Shown: positions 37,010 through 46,222, numbered from the stretch's first letter. The stretch is 64,000 nt of DNA from Actinopolyspora xinjiangensis (GCF_900104475.1 NZ_FNJR01000002.1:62001-126000), one strand, 5' to 3'. Notes: generated by a model not told the origin, from the sequence alone. Numbers and translations are program-made.

Positions 37010-37178
37010 GTTTTCGTGGTTCTCCGGGAGGGCCGTCGTCGCCGGGGACGGCCCCGTCCGAGGTGACGTACTCGCCGTCGAAGCCCACACGTTCGAGACT
37101 GGGGGACCACGGTGGGGCGGTGACGTCGAGACTCCGCACTCCCTCGAAGTGAACCACGAGCACGTCGCGGGAGCGCAT
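37010..37178 (-). pseudogene. Possible decayed DJ-1/PfpI-type (GlxA-like) N-terminus
   Basis: In the 36943-37374 gap a minus-strand frame from an ATG at 37178 reads VLVVHFEGVRSLDVTAP, then SLERVGFDGEYVTSDGAVP. This resembles the first beta-strands of DJ-1/PfpI proteins or GlxA-type AraC regulators (VVxxFDGVQxLDVTGP ... YVTxxG). The frame then loses similarity and no HTH domain follows, so it would be a remnant. The match is short and the call tentative. Confidence 0.35.
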
Positions 37179-37374
37179 GGCAATCATGCTGGCCGTCGCG
37201 CGCGGGCGGCCACAATGTCGATTCTCCCAACTTTTCTGCCACCATCGGCCGGGAGCGGCCCGATTCCACCGGAGGTGGCGTCGATTTCTCGGGTGTGTTC
37301 TGGGGGTGCGACGGCGAAGGGGAGGCACCGTTCCGGTCGCGGATCGCTCCGTGCGGACCTCGCGGCGTCCGCCC

Positions 37375-37869
37375 TCAGAACATCCGCCCACCGTTACCGG
37401 AAGGCCGGACCTCACGGGGATCGCCGGAGCGCAGCGCCGTCGCCAGCAGCAGCGCTCCGCCCAGCACCCAGTAGGGGTCCCAGAGCAGCACGTAGTACCA
37501 GTACCAGTGGCTGGCGCCGCCCTCGACCGGCACGACTCCGGCCAGCACCAGGCTGTTGCCCACCAGTCCGAAGAGACCGTAGACCGCGCAGACCACCCCG
37601 GAGGTCCAGAGCACCAGCGCGAGCAGGCCGCGCACCGCCCGCCGCCACCGCCGGGTGGCCAGCCAGGCGACGACACCGAGCCCGGCCTTGAGTAGGGCAG
37701 CCCCGAGGTTCAGCAGCGTGAACAGCGGTGTCGGATCGGAGGTTTCCAACGGGTGCGTCCCGGTGCGCCCGCCGAACGCCCAGAACACACTCAGCGCCGC
37801 GAACAGCAGCGCCCACACGACGCTCGCGTAGTGCGGCAGGTACCGGCCGTGCCGTTCGGTGCGCGTCAC
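37375..37869 (-). CDS. DUF3995-type four-TM membrane protein
   Basis: The product is 164 aa with four hydrophobic segments, the first at VVWALLFAALSVFWAFGG. That motif, the internal GLGVVAWL segment and the SHWYWYYVLLWDPYWVLGG end agree with the DUF3995 family of small actinobacterial membrane proteins. No function is known for the family. It stands alone, convergent to the aldolase-like gene. Confidence 0.8.
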   Translation of the reverse strand: MTRTERHGRYLPHYASVVWALLFAALSVFWAFGGRTGTHPLETSDPTPLFTLLNLGAALLKAGLGVVAWLATRRWRRAVRGLLALVLWTSGVVCAVYGLFGLVGNSLVLAGVVPVEGGASHWYWYYVLLWDPYWVLGGALLLATALRSGDPREVRPSGNGGRMF

Positions 37870-37935
37870 GTCCCGGACACTATCGGTGTGCGGCCGAAGC
37901 GACGACCGTGCCGCACCGGGGTCGCCCGGTACGGC

Positions 37936-37994
37936 ACGTCGCTACCCGATGTCGGGCCCCCGGAGCGAGAGCCAGCGGGAGGTTCCGCCAAGCG
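37936..37994. repeat. Second dispersed repeat, copy 1
   Basis: The segment around GTCGCTACCCGATGTCGGG, followed about 25 bp later by GGGAGGTTCCGCC, recurs with gaps at 52756-52825. It lies between the DUF3995 gene and the carboxypeptidase gene. It has no coding potential. Confidence 0.5.
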
Positions 37995-38026
37995 AGCATC
38001 CCGGCACTCCGGCCGGCAAATTTCGA

Positions 38027-38770
38027 TCAGAAGCAGTTCGGAGCGTTCCAGTACCTGCCCGAACGGGTGTCGAGGTGGGTGTGGTCGTTGTGCCCGGCGG
38101 CCCCCGGCCCGATGATGCCGTTGAAGCCGGAGCTCCTGGCCTCGCGGGCGATGTCGCACAGCGAAGGAGCGCCGGTCAGGTCGGCCGCCGTGCCGTAGGT
38201 GTGCTTGCTGTTCGGGGCGCCGCCCACGGCGTCGTTGTGCGAGACGCTCCGGAAACCGGAGCTGACGTAGAGCGGGCGGTCACCCAGCTTGTGCCGCAGC
38301 GCCTCCAGCTTCCACATGTTGCGCAGCACGTTGGTACGCACGTTCGAGGTGCTGGTGTTGCCCCCGGAGAACCCGCTGCCGTCGTTGGAGGTGAACTCGG
38401 AGAACGCGAAGTGCGCCGGGGTGCAGTCGGCGTCCTGCAGCTCGTAGATCTGCCCGTAGGTCTCCGGCCCCGCGATGCCGTCCACGGCCAGGCCGTAACC
38501 ACGCTGGAACCGCTCCACCGCGCTCGCGGTCTCCGGGCCGTAGATACCGTCGATGTCGACCGGGTCGCCGTACGCGGCCCAGCCCGCCACGCGGACCTGC
38601 AGCTCGCGCACATCGCTCCCGCTGTCGCCCTGGGAAAGCGTTTCTCCCCAGGTGTAGCAGGAGTCCGCTGCGGCGGGAGCCGGGTCGACCACGCCCGCAC
38701 CGCCTGCCAGCCCCAGGCTCAGCGTGAACGCGCCGAGCAGAGCGAGTACCGAACGACCTGTTCGTTTCAT
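38027..38770 (-). CDS. Secreted D-Ala-D-Ala carboxypeptidase (peptidase M15A) with PG-binding domain
   Basis: The product is 247 aa from the ATG at 38770, with GGGAGGTAGG before it. Residues 1 to about 45 are a signal peptide (SVLALLGAFTLSLGLAG, cleavage near APAAADSC). A PG_binding_1 domain spans about 60-115 (SDVRELQVRVAGW, IDGIYGPETASAVERFQ). The M15A domain has SSGFRSVSHN, the zinc ligands HTYGTAADL and HNDHTHLD. It would trim peptidoglycan stem peptides outside the cell. The amidase gene lies upstream on the same strand, so both remodel the wall. Confidence 0.93.
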   Translation of the reverse strand: MKRTGRSVLALLGAFTLSLGLAGGAGVVDPAPAAADSCYTWGETLSQGDSGSDVRELQVRVAGWAAYGDPVDIDGIYGPETASAVERFQRGYGLAVDGIAGPETYGQIYELQDADCTPAHFAFSEFTSNDGSGFSGGNTSTSNVRTNVLRNMWKLEALRHKLGDRPLYVSSGFRSVSHNDAVGGAPNSKHTYGTAADLTGAPSLCDIAREARSSGFNGIIGPGAAGHNDHTHLDTRSGRYWNAPNCF

Positions 38771-38854
38771 TCCTACCTCCCTTGTCGGGGTTCCGACGGC
38801 GCGCTCGGGTACGCGCACCGCCGTGGGAAGATCCGCTGTGCCAGGTGGAGCGAG

Positions 38855-39928
38855 TCAGCCGACAAGCTCGTCCCAGGTGCGGGCGTCGACCACACCGTTG
38901 CCCCGCAGCCCCCGCTCGGACTGGAACGTGCGCACCGCCGACTCGGTCACCGGGCCGAAGACCCCGTCCACGGTCGTGCCGAGCCGGTGCTGCACCGCCC
39001 GCACCGCGGGACCGCTGTCGCCGTACGTCCGTTCGCGTACCGCCTGGTTCCAGGTCTGGTTGCCCGCAAGTCCGTCCACGATGGCGCCGGTGGAGCGCTG
39101 GAAGTCGCGTACCGCTCCCTCGGTGGCGGGGCCGTAGATCCCGTCGGTGGTCAGCGTGGCGCCGTGCTCGTTGAGCAGGTACTGCAGCACGCGCACCCGC
39201 TCGTCCTCGTCACCGGAGCGCAGCAGCGGCCAGCTCACCCCGGTCGGGTCGCCGCCGACCGAGGCGGCCACGTCGGTACGCAGCTGTCCCAGCAGAGCGT
39301 AGAGCCGGTCACCGGGACAGCCGGTGGCGTTGAAGTCCCGGTGACCGTATATCTCGTAGGGTTCGATGGCGTAGGCGGTGCACAGCGCCGAGCACAGTCC
39401 GACCAGTTCGTCGTACTGAGTGCTCGGGAACGCCACGTTGTCGTAGGTGCCCTCGTTCTCGATGCCCACGGCCAGCCTGTTCTGCCCGCTGGTGTGCGCG
39501 CTGACGACGTGGCGGCCACCGTCGCGGAAGGCGGCGAGGCTGTGGTGCCTGCCCTCGGTGATGTGTCCGCCTCGGCTGAGCGTGAAGTGCTGGCCGGTGT
39601 CGGTCCAACCGTTGTGGTCCATGTGGTGGTCCTGGATGGACCTCGCCAGCTCGAAGGCGTGTGCCCGGGAGTGGTCGGTGCTGTTGGGCGTGGCGGTGTG
39701 GTGCACGATGATCTTGCGGGCCGGACGCGACAGCAGCACCAGCTCGTTCCGGGGCGGGCGCGCTCCCCAGGCGTCGGTGCTCGCGATGTCCGGTTCTCGC
39801 GTGGTGGGCGGCGTGCGCGCGAGTGCCGTGCCGCCGAGCAGTAGTCCGGTGGTTCCGAGCAGCGTGCCGCCCAGCAGTGCTCGCCGAGTGGTCTCGTTCG
39901 GTGCGGCGCCCGGTCGTCTCTCGGACAT
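38855..39928 (-). CDS. Secreted N-acetylmuramoyl-L-alanine amidase (PGRP/Amidase_2) with two PG-binding domains
   Basis: The product is 357 aa from the ATG at 39928. A Tat-type signal is present (TTRRALLGGTLLGTTGLLLGG). The amidase domain at about 60-215 has zinc ligands in IIVHHTATPN and HRDFNATGCPGD, plus GHITEGRH and AVGIENEGTYDN. Two PG_binding_1 repeats follow, each with DGIYGPATE- or DGVFGPVTE-type motifs. It would cleave between MurNAc and L-Ala. It lies 84 bp upstream of the M15 carboxypeptidase gene, probably co-transcribed. Confidence 0.94.
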   Translation of the reverse strand: MSERRPGAAPNETTRRALLGGTLLGTTGLLLGGTALARTPPTTREPDIASTDAWGARPPRNELVLLSRPARKIIVHHTATPNSTDHSRAHAFELARSIQDHHMDHNGWTDTGQHFTLSRGGHITEGRHHSLAAFRDGGRHVVSAHTSGQNRLAVGIENEGTYDNVAFPSTQYDELVGLCSALCTAYAIEPYEIYGHRDFNATGCPGDRLYALLGQLRTDVAASVGGDPTGVSWPLLRSGDEDERVRVLQYLLNEHGATLTTDGIYGPATEGAVRDFQRSTGAIVDGLAGNQTWNQAVRERTYGDSGPAVRAVQHRLGTTVDGVFGPVTESAVRTFQSERGLRGNGVVDARTWDELVG

Positions 39929-40142
39929 GGTCTCGCTCCCGCCGTCGCGATCGGTGGTCGAGGATTTTCTCGTTCTCGAACGGGCGGAGTGAATTCTTCC
40001 CACCGACGTGGGAGGTGACAAGGATCAGTGCGGAGTTTCGGGAGGAATACCGCCGGCCGGCCGAGTTTCCTGCTCCGGGCGGGTGAAAATGATGCACCGA
40101 AACGATTACATTTCGTGTGTCTTCCTTTTTGGTAGGATTTAA

Positions 40143-41002
40143 GACCGTGTCTCAGTTGGTTGTGTGAGGGTGTGGTGATCGTGGGTGACGGATGAGCTGT
40201 CGCGTCGGTTGGTGCGGCGGCGAGTTGTGGGTGTTGGTCGAGCCGTTGGTCCCGCAGGCGGGGGTGCTTCCGTAGGGTGGTGGCCGGGCCCCGGCGGAGG
40301 TACGGTCGGTGTTCACCGCGATCGTGTTCGTGGTCACCAGCGAGTGTGCTTGGCGACATCTGCTCCCAGTGTCGGGGTGAGTATCCCGAGGAGCGCATCG
40401 GTGGTTCCAACGCTGGACATGCGAGGAGATCTGGCGCAGGCTGCCTCCAGCGGTGCTGGACGAGCTGGGTGGTTCCGGACAGCTGGACTGGTCCCGAGCG
40501 ATCGTGGACGCGGCCAGCGTCCGCGCGAAAAAGAGGCTGGCCGACCGGCCCCAATCCGGTCGACCGTGGAAAACTCGACAGCACGATCCACATCGCCACG
40601 GAACGGGGCGACATCCCCCTGTCGGTGGGGGGGTCGGCGGCCAATACCCATGACAGCCACGCTCTGATCCCTCTGGTGCTGGCGATCCCGCCCACCCGTA
40701 GCCGACGTGGGCCGCGACGGTTCCGTCCAGACAAGCTGCACGCCGACAAAGCTCCTCCGACCATCCCGAGTTACGTCGCTGGCCCCATCGGCATTCCATC
40801 ACCGCTCGCATCGCCCGCCGCGACCTTGACACTTCGACCACCCTCGGACAACATCGGTGGGCCGTCGAACGCACCGTCTTCTGGCTGTCCGGCTACCGAC
40901 GACTGACCACCCGATACGAGCGCTATGGCAACCACGTCGCCGCCTTCCTCGCTCTCGCCGCCACCCTCACCTGCTACAAAAACTCACCAAATGAGACACG
41001 TC
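40143..41002 (+). mobile_element. Decayed IS5-type insertion sequence, copy 1
   Basis: The element is 860 bp. Its ends are imperfect inverted repeats: GACCGTGTCTCAGTTGG at the left and CCAAATGAGACACGTC at the right. TAA occurs at both junctions (40140-40142, 41003-41005), a 3-bp duplication typical of IS5 elements. Transposase pieces occur in several frames (DELSRRLV, ILTE-like IATERGD, and a C-terminal GNHVAAFLALAATLTCYKN equivalent), so several frameshifts have inactivated it. The left flank from 39929 holds no gene. Confidence 0.85.
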
Positions 41003-41005
41003 TAA

Positions 41006-41867
41006 GAGGGTGTCTTGATAGGTGATGTGGCGGCGCTGGCATGGTGATCATTCGTGGATGAGCTGTCGTGTCGGTTGGTGCCGGATGAGTTGTGGGCTAT
41101 CGCAGCACTGTTGCTGCCGGAACACGGAGTCCGTCAACAAGGTGGCGGGCGTTGCAGGGCCGGTGACCGTGCGGTGCTCACGGCGATCGTGTTCGTGCTG
41201 ACCAGCGACTGTTGCTGGCGGCGGGTGCCACTGTCGTTCGGGGCCAGTGTGCCGACCGCGCACCGACGGTTCCAGGAATGGACCCAAGCCGGAATGTGGC
41301 GGCGTCTGCACTGGGCCGTGCTCGACGAGCTCGGCACCGAGGGCGAGCTCGCTTGGGCCCAGCAAGCGTGGATGGGGCCAGCGTTCGTGCGAAAAGGGGG
41401 GATCTGCCACCAGGACGAACCCTGTCGACCGAGGCAAGACCGGGTCGAAGTTGCACATCCTGACCGAGGCGAACGGACTGCCGCTGTAAGTGGCGGTCTC
41501 CGGGGGAAACACCCACTACATGAACGCCCTCACGCCTCTCGTGCACGCGATCCCGGACGTGCGGTCGCCTCGCGACCACGACGCCGCAGGCCAGCGAAGC
41601 TGCACGCCGACACAGGTTACGACTATGACAAACTACGTCATTGGCTGCGCCACCGGAACATCGTGCCACGCATCGCCCGCACCGACGTCGAATCCCACAC
41701 CAAGCTCGTACGCTACCGCTGGCGCGTCGAACGCAGCTTCTTCTGGCTACTGAACTACCGCCGCTTGGCCGTCCGTTGGGAACGTACAGCCAGCAACTTC
41801 ACCGGATTCCTCACCCTCGCCGCAGCACTGACCTGCTACAAGAATATCTCCAAATGAGATGCCGCTC
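41006..41867 (+). mobile_element. Decayed IS5-type insertion sequence, copy 2, in tandem
   Basis: The element is 862 bp with related but diverged ends (GAGGGTGTCTTGATAGG at the left, CCAAATGAGATGCCGCTC at the right). It shares the TAA at 41003-41005 with copy 1 and has another TAA at 41868-41870. The two elements thus abut with one target triplet between them. Their internal sequences are related but clearly diverged, so they are not a recent duplication. Confidence 0.85.
41054..41857 (+). pseudogene. IS5-family transposase with compensating frameshifts
   Basis: A 267-codon frame is open throughout, but only its ends match a DDE transposase: LTAIVFVLTSDCCWRRVP at the start, and HADTGYDYDKLRHWLRHRN to NFTGFLTLAAALTCYKN at the end. 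Between about codons 115 and 180 the true transposase sequence (NPVDRGKTGSKLHILTEANG) is in the next frame and contains a stop. An indel pair therefore keeps the frame open but scrambles the centre, including a catalytic Asp region. It is very probably inactive. Confidence 0.8.
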
Positions 41868-41877
41868 TAAGCGGTAT

Positions 41878-42321
41878 TCATTTTTTCTTGATCTTTCCCT
41901 TGGTTGGTTTTCGTCTGGCATGTAGCCGAAAATAAAGGGCCGCGCCGAAACAGATGATGGTCAGTGTCAGCGCTGCGTAAAGTATGGGGTTTACATATAC
42001 GGGAATCATTTCCATTCTGGTTCCGTCCTCCCAGATGCACTTCGAGCTCAGTATTGGGAAGTATTGTTCTTTGATTTCGAGGAAGTCGCCCTCGCCTCGG
42101 TGGGGTTGCCATCTGGGCTGGTTGCACACTTCTTTCTGTTGAAAAACGATTAACTCACCACCGGCTCGGAACAGCATCATGTGAGCTGTCGAATAGAAGA
42201 GTGTCCCAATCTCGACGAGTGTGAATGTGGGGCGCCGAAAAATTCGTTTCCCTGCCCCCAGTAGGTGTACGATAATTAGGAGATCCAGCGTTAGCAAAAC
42301 CGGAATCAGTAACGGCGACAA
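41878..42321 (-). CDS. AT-rich orphan membrane protein
   Basis: The product is 147 aa. It has an N-terminal TM helix (LLIPVLLTLDLLIIVHLLG), a probable second hydrophobic stretch, a soluble middle with several Trp and Cys, a C-terminal TM helix (ILYAALTLTIICFGAALYF) and a very basic end (RRKPTKGKIKKK). Base composition is clearly lower in G+C than neighbours and codons often end in A or T, which suggests recent transfer along with the adjacent IS elements. No family is recognised. Confidence 0.6.
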   Translation of the reverse strand: MSPLLIPVLLTLDLLIIVHLLGAGKRIFRRPTFTLVEIGTLFYSTAHMMLFRAGGELIVFQQKEVCNQPRWQPHRGEGDFLEIKEQYFPILSSKCIWEDGTRMEMIPVYVNPILYAALTLTIICFGAALYFRLHARRKPTKGKIKKK

Positions 42322-42396
42322 GATAATAGTTGTGAATATTATTTTTCTGTTACTTGTTCGAATATCACTGTTTCTATTTTACTTCAAGGCACACGC

Positions 42397-42436
42397 GAAG
42401 CGGGGATCCGGTCGTGGGAGACCGGATCCCCGCTTC
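42397..42436. terminator. Hairpin terminator downstream of the permease
   Basis: A 16-bp perfect stem (42397-42412 with 42421-42436) has an 8-nt loop. It is 105 bp past the permease stop on the minus strand and upstream of the AT-rich membrane gene. Confidence 0.8.
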
Positions 42437-42540
42437 TTCGGCAGCGCCGCACTTCTCCGGGGCCTCATCGGGCGGTGTGCCGGATCAGCACCCGATGGTC
42501 GGCGGACGCGGATCAACGCACCCGGGAGCGCGGTTCGGCG

Positions 42541-44064
42541 TCAGCTGGTGCGTTCGGTGTCCTGGGCGATGCTGTCGGGCCTCGGGGCGGGAACCGGACC
42601 GGCCTGGGGGCCCGCTACGCCCACCTCCTCGGGGGCGGTCGTGTCGGCCTGGACCGCGGCGGCCACCGGCTCGCCCCCGGTCTCGTCCGCGGCAACGGGG
42701 TGCTCGTCCTGATCGGAACCGCGAGTTCCGTTGAACAGCAGGTTCAGCGCCAGCGCCGCCAGGCAGCCGGTGCTGATACCGGAGTCCAGCACGGTGCGCA
42801 GCGCGGCGGGGAAGTGCTCGTAGAACTCGGGGGAGACGATCGGGATCATGCCGACCCCTATGGCGCCCGCGACCACCAGCGAGTTCACCGGGTTACCGAG
42901 GTCGGCCTTGCCCAGCGTACGCATCCCGCTGGAGGCGACCGAGCCGAACAGCACCAGCGCCGCACCGCCGAGCACCGGCTGCGGGACCAGCGAGACCACG
43001 GCGCCGACGATCGGGAACAGGCCGAGCATGATCAGCACGCCACCCGCGGCGGCCACGACGAACCGGCTCTTGACCCTGGTCAGCGCGACCAGCCCGACGT
43101 TCTGCGCGAACGCGCTGCAGGTGAATCCGCCGAACACCGCGCTCAGCGCACTGCCCGCGCCGTCGGCACGCAGCCCGGCCGCGATCGTCCGCTCGTCGGC
43201 GGGGCGGTCCACGATCTCGCCCAGCGCGATCATGTCCGCGGTGCTTTCCATCATCGCCACGAGCATCACGATGCAGATGGAGATCGTCGCCGTGAGGCTG
43301 AACGCCGGAGCGCCGAGTTCGAACGGCATGGGAACGTCGAAGATCGGCGCCTGCGCGAAGGTCGAGCTGTCCACCGCGCCCAGCGGCCACGCCACGAGGG
43401 TTCCGATGACCAGGCCGATCAGCAGCGCGATCCGGTTCCAGAAGCCCTTGAGAAACCTGTTGAGCAGCAGTACCAGCACGAACGTCCCCGCCCCGAGGCC
43501 GATGCGCAGCGGGGAGGCGAAGTCGGGGGCCTCGGTGTCGTTACCGGCTATCCAGCCGATAGCCACGGGGAACAGTGACAGTCCGATGAGCGTGATCACG
43601 GTGCCGTTGACCAGCGGCGGGAAGAAGCGCACCAGACGTGAGAAGTAGGGTGCCGCGATGAAAGCCAGGATCCCGGCGATCAACACCGAACCGTATACGA
43701 TGGACAGTGCCTGTTGCTGGTCGTGCTGCGCGACGATGGCCAGGATGGGCGCGACCGAGCCGAAGGTGACGCCGTTGACGAACGGCATGCGCGCCCCGAC
43801 CCGCCAGACTCCGACCGCCTGCAGCAGGGTCGCGATCCCGGCCGTCAGCAGGCTCGCGCCGATCAGCAACGTCATCCTGAGCGGGTCCAGGCCGAGCGCC
43901 TGGCCGATGATCAGTGGGGGTGCCACCACGCCCGCGTACATCGCGGCGATGTGCTGCACACCGTAGGCCAGCAGTTTGCCCGGCGGAAGTACCTCGTCCA
44001 CCGGATGGGCGTCCTGTCTTCCGTTTCTCGTGCCGCGATTGCGCCTTCTGATGAACAGGGGCAT
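42541..44064 (-). CDS. NCS2-family nucleobase permease (xanthine/urate type)
   Basis: The product is 507 aa from the ATG at 44064, with AGGAGT upstream. About 12-14 TM helices are visible. The NAT/NCS2 signature QNVGLVALTRVKSR is intact, as are the usual TM1 QHIAAMYAGVVAPPL and MPFVNGVTFGSVAP. The soluble C-terminal 70 residues are Ala/Pro/acid-rich and variable. It follows the urate operon on the same strand behind a terminator, so uptake of urate, xanthine or a related purine is likely; the specificity cannot be read from sequence alone. Confidence 0.93.
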   Translation of the reverse strand: MPLFIRRRNRGTRNGRQDAHPVDEVLPPGKLLAYGVQHIAAMYAGVVAPPLIIGQALGLDPLRMTLLIGASLLTAGIATLLQAVGVWRVGARMPFVNGVTFGSVAPILAIVAQHDQQQALSIVYGSVLIAGILAFIAAPYFSRLVRFFPPLVNGTVITLIGLSLFPVAIGWIAGNDTEAPDFASPLRIGLGAGTFVLVLLLNRFLKGFWNRIALLIGLVIGTLVAWPLGAVDSSTFAQAPIFDVPMPFELGAPAFSLTATISICIVMLVAMMESTADMIALGEIVDRPADERTIAAGLRADGAGSALSAVFGGFTCSAFAQNVGLVALTRVKSRFVVAAAGGVLIMLGLFPIVGAVVSLVPQPVLGGAALVLFGSVASSGMRTLGKADLGNPVNSLVVAGAIGVGMIPIVSPEFYEHFPAALRTVLDSGISTGCLAALALNLLFNGTRGSDQDEHPVAADETGGEPVAAAVQADTTAPEEVGVAGPQAGPVPAPRPDSIAQDTERTS

Positions 44065-44193
44065 AGGGTACTCCTGGGCCGCGGAGGAAATGTGGGTTAG
44101 CTAAATCAATTCTCTGCGAAATCTCGAATCAGGCGTTGCCGTCGAGTAACGGTGTAGTTTCCGAAAAAACCAGGGGGAGAAGTTGAAACAAGG

Positions 44194-44222
44194 GGGGCCG
44201 CCGGTTGTTTTCCGGCGGCCCC
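44194..44222 (-). terminator. Hairpin terminator after urate oxidase
   Basis: GGGGCCGCCGG (44194-44204) and CCGGCGGCCCC (44212-44222) form a perfect 11-bp stem with a 7-nt T-rich loop, 10 bp past the urate oxidase stop. Confidence 0.85.
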
Positions 44223-44232
44223 GGTGGTGGAA

Positions 44233-45123
44233 TCAGAATTCCGGAAGGCTGTACCAGGCCTTCGGTGCCTCTTCGACGTCGTCGCGGCTCACGGTGCCCT
44301 CGATGAGGCCGTAGGGCCGGTCGGCGGCGAAGAAAACCTCGTTCTCGTTTTCCAGACCGAACTGCTGCATGTCCACCAGGAAGTGGTGTTTGTTCGGCAG
44401 CGACATGCGTACCTCGGCCACCTCGGGGTGCTTTTCCAGCACCGCCTTGCCCATCTCGTACAGGCTCTGCTGCAGCGCGTAGCTGTGGGTGGTGGCGAAT
44501 GTTTCGAGCATGGTTTCCCGGACGGACTCGAAGCTCTTCGCCCAGTCCACGTCGGTGTGCAGGTAGCGCCAGCGTGCCGTCACCGCCGTGGCCAGGATTC
44601 GGTCATCGGTCTCGGCCAGCGTGGTGAAGCGGTCCTTGGGGTAACCCCAGAACTCCGAGCCCGTGGACTTCAGCACGACCAGGTCCTTGAGCCCGGAGAC
44701 CACGTGCGTCTCCGAACCGTCGATGGTCACGGCCGTGGTGCGCTTCTCGTCGCTGGAACGCGCGAACGAGTGGTCGTGGCCGGTGCCGGAGACCGGGATG
44801 CGTTCCCAGGCGTACTCCTCGATGAGGATGCGAGCGCCCTTGACCGGCTCCTGGGTGTCGATGAAGTGTCGTCCGAGCCGCGTGGCGAAGTCCTCGATCT
44901 CACCGACCGGCTGCTCCTTGGCCAGGGCGTAGACCGTGTTCTTCTGGGTGTCGGTCGGCAGCACCTTGGCGTTGTCGCCGGTGTAGTGCGTGTCGTCGAA
45001 GTCACCGCGCAGCGCGGTGCTGACGTTGAGGTCCTTGATGGTGTGCCTGCTGCTGTCCCGGTTGATCGTGACGATGCGGCACTCGGACTTGCCGTACTGG
45101 TTGGGGCCCATGACGATGCCCAT
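44233..45123 (-). CDS. uox: Urate oxidase (cofactor-free uricase)
   Basis: It oxidises urate to 5-hydroxyisourate. The product is 296 aa from the ATG at 45123; an in-frame ATG at 45111 is an alternative. NQYGKSECRI holds the catalytic Lys, YTGDNAKVLPTDTQKNTVYA the Thr and urate-contact residues, and LPNKHHFLVDM the conserved His. Two T-fold repeats are evident. It is the third gene of a minus-strand operon uraD-uraH-uox in reaction-reversed order and ends at a terminator. Confidence 0.97.
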   Translation of the reverse strand: MGIVMGPNQYGKSECRIVTINRDSSRHTIKDLNVSTALRGDFDDTHYTGDNAKVLPTDTQKNTVYALAKEQPVGEIEDFATRLGRHFIDTQEPVKGARILIEEYAWERIPVSGTGHDHSFARSSDEKRTTAVTIDGSETHVVSGLKDLVVLKSTGSEFWGYPKDRFTTLAETDDRILATAVTARWRYLHTDVDWAKSFESVRETMLETFATTHSYALQQSLYEMGKAVLEKHPEVAEVRMSLPNKHHFLVDMQQFGLENENEVFFAADRPYGLIEGTVSRDDVEEAPKAWYSLPEF

Positions 45124-45130
45124 GAGCTGA

Positions 45131-45481
45131 TCAGCTCCCTCGGTAGGTGGAATATGCGAACGGGCTCAACAACAGCGGCACGTGGTAGTGCTGCTCCGAA
45201 TCCGCCAGGCGGAAGGTGATCTGCACCTGGGGGTAGAAGGAGTCGATGCCCAGTCGTTGGAAGTAAGCCGCCGTCTCGAAGGTCAGCCGGTAGGTTCCCT
45301 CGGTCAGCCTGCTCGGTCCGAGCCGCTTGACCCTGCCGTCCTCGTTGGTGACGGCCTCGCCGACCGGGGTCCAGCCGTCCTGGACCGCCTGCTCCAGCGA
45401 GACCTCGATGCCCGCCGCGGGCAGTCCCCGCGAGGAGTCCAGGACGTGGGTGGTCACGGCACTCGTGGTTGTCTCGCTCAC
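45131..45481 (-). CDS. uraH: 5-Hydroxyisourate hydrolase (transthyretin-like)
   Basis: It hydrolyses HIU to OHCU. The product is 116 aa from a GTG at 45481 that overlaps the uraD stop. THVLDSSRG at the N-terminus and the C-terminal YHVPLLLSPFAYSTYRGS give the family signature; the final YRGS tetrapeptide separates HIU hydrolases from true transthyretins. Fits between uraD and uox with 7-bp spacing to uox. Confidence 0.96.
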   Translation of the reverse strand: MSETTTSAVTTHVLDSSRGLPAAGIEVSLEQAVQDGWTPVGEAVTNEDGRVKRLGPSRLTEGTYRLTFETAAYFQRLGIDSFYPQVQITFRLADSEQHYHVPLLLSPFAYSTYRGS

Positions 45482-46005
45482 GCTTCGATCACTCTCGCCA
45501 GCCGTAGTCTCGCGATCTTGCGCAGCTCGTCGGCGACGACGCGCAACTCGGTAACGGGGTCGTTGTCCAGTCGGGAACGCAGGATCTCGAGGAGTTCGGG
45601 ACCGCTGCGTCCGCTCGCGCACACCAGGTAGACGTGGCCGAAGCGGCGCTCGTACTCCTCGTTGGCCTCGGCCAGTTCCACCGCCAGCTTGGTGTCGTCC
45701 GCGTCGACCCCGGACTGCTCCCGGCGCGACCACGAGGCCGAGGTGTCGTTGCCGGTGGACCGTTGGCCGATCCGGGGATGAGCGGCCAGTGCCGAGTGGA
45801 TCTCCGACTCGCTGAGCTCGGCCGCCGCGCGGTCGGCCACTTCGTAGAGTCGCGTGTCGGATTCGTAAGGCCGGTTGTCGGCGATCTCGTTGGCCCAGCG
45901 CTGCACGTCGAGGCAGGCCAGCAGTTTCTTGACGAGTTCCGGGCGGGGCAGGCTGTTCAGCCTGGCCAGGCCCGGGCCGGTTCCGGTGGAAGATGGTGCT
46001 GACAT
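45478..46005 (-). CDS. uraD: OHCU decarboxylase
   Basis: It converts OHCU to S-allantoin. The product is 175 aa from the ATG at 46005, with GGGGAAC upstream. The catalytic His lies in SALAAHPRIGQRS. EYERRFGHVYLVCASGRS and EILRSRLDNDP are also family-typical. It is the first gene of the urate operon, and its upstream region carries the palindrome at 46106-46122. Confidence 0.95.
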   Translation of the reverse strand: MSAPSSTGTGPGLARLNSLPRPELVKKLLACLDVQRWANEIADNRPYESDTRLYEVADRAAAELSESEIHSALAAHPRIGQRSTGNDTSASWSRREQSGVDADDTKLAVELAEANEEYERRFGHVYLVCASGRSGPELLEILRSRLDNDPVTELRVVADELRKIARLRLARVIEA

Positions 46006-46105
46006 CGGTGTTCCCCACGGATTCGCGTGGTCGTTCTCCTCGGGTTCACCTGGATGTTCCCTCGGAGCGGTTGGTGGCAAAAGTTAAGTCCGGCCACGTG
46101 GAGGT

Positions 46106-46122
46106 GTCAACACTTTGTTGAA
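46106..46122. promoter_or_regulatory. Near-perfect 17-bp palindrome upstream of the urate operon
   Basis: GTCAACACTTTGTTGAA lies about 100 bp before uraD. Its arms TCAACA/TGTTGA match those of TTCAACATTTTGTTGAA before allB, and both are followed by an AAATC or AAAATC tail. Two such sites before the two operons for allantoin formation and use suggest a common regulator, most simply the IclR protein encoded at 32405. Confidence 0.6.
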
Positions 46123-46222
46123 ATCTGCTGGTCCGCACTGTGCGTTCGCACAATGATCGCAATCGGCTCGCGGGGGCTTCGACCGAATCGCTCGATTAGG
46201 GACGCCCGCGTTCGGTGGTGAG

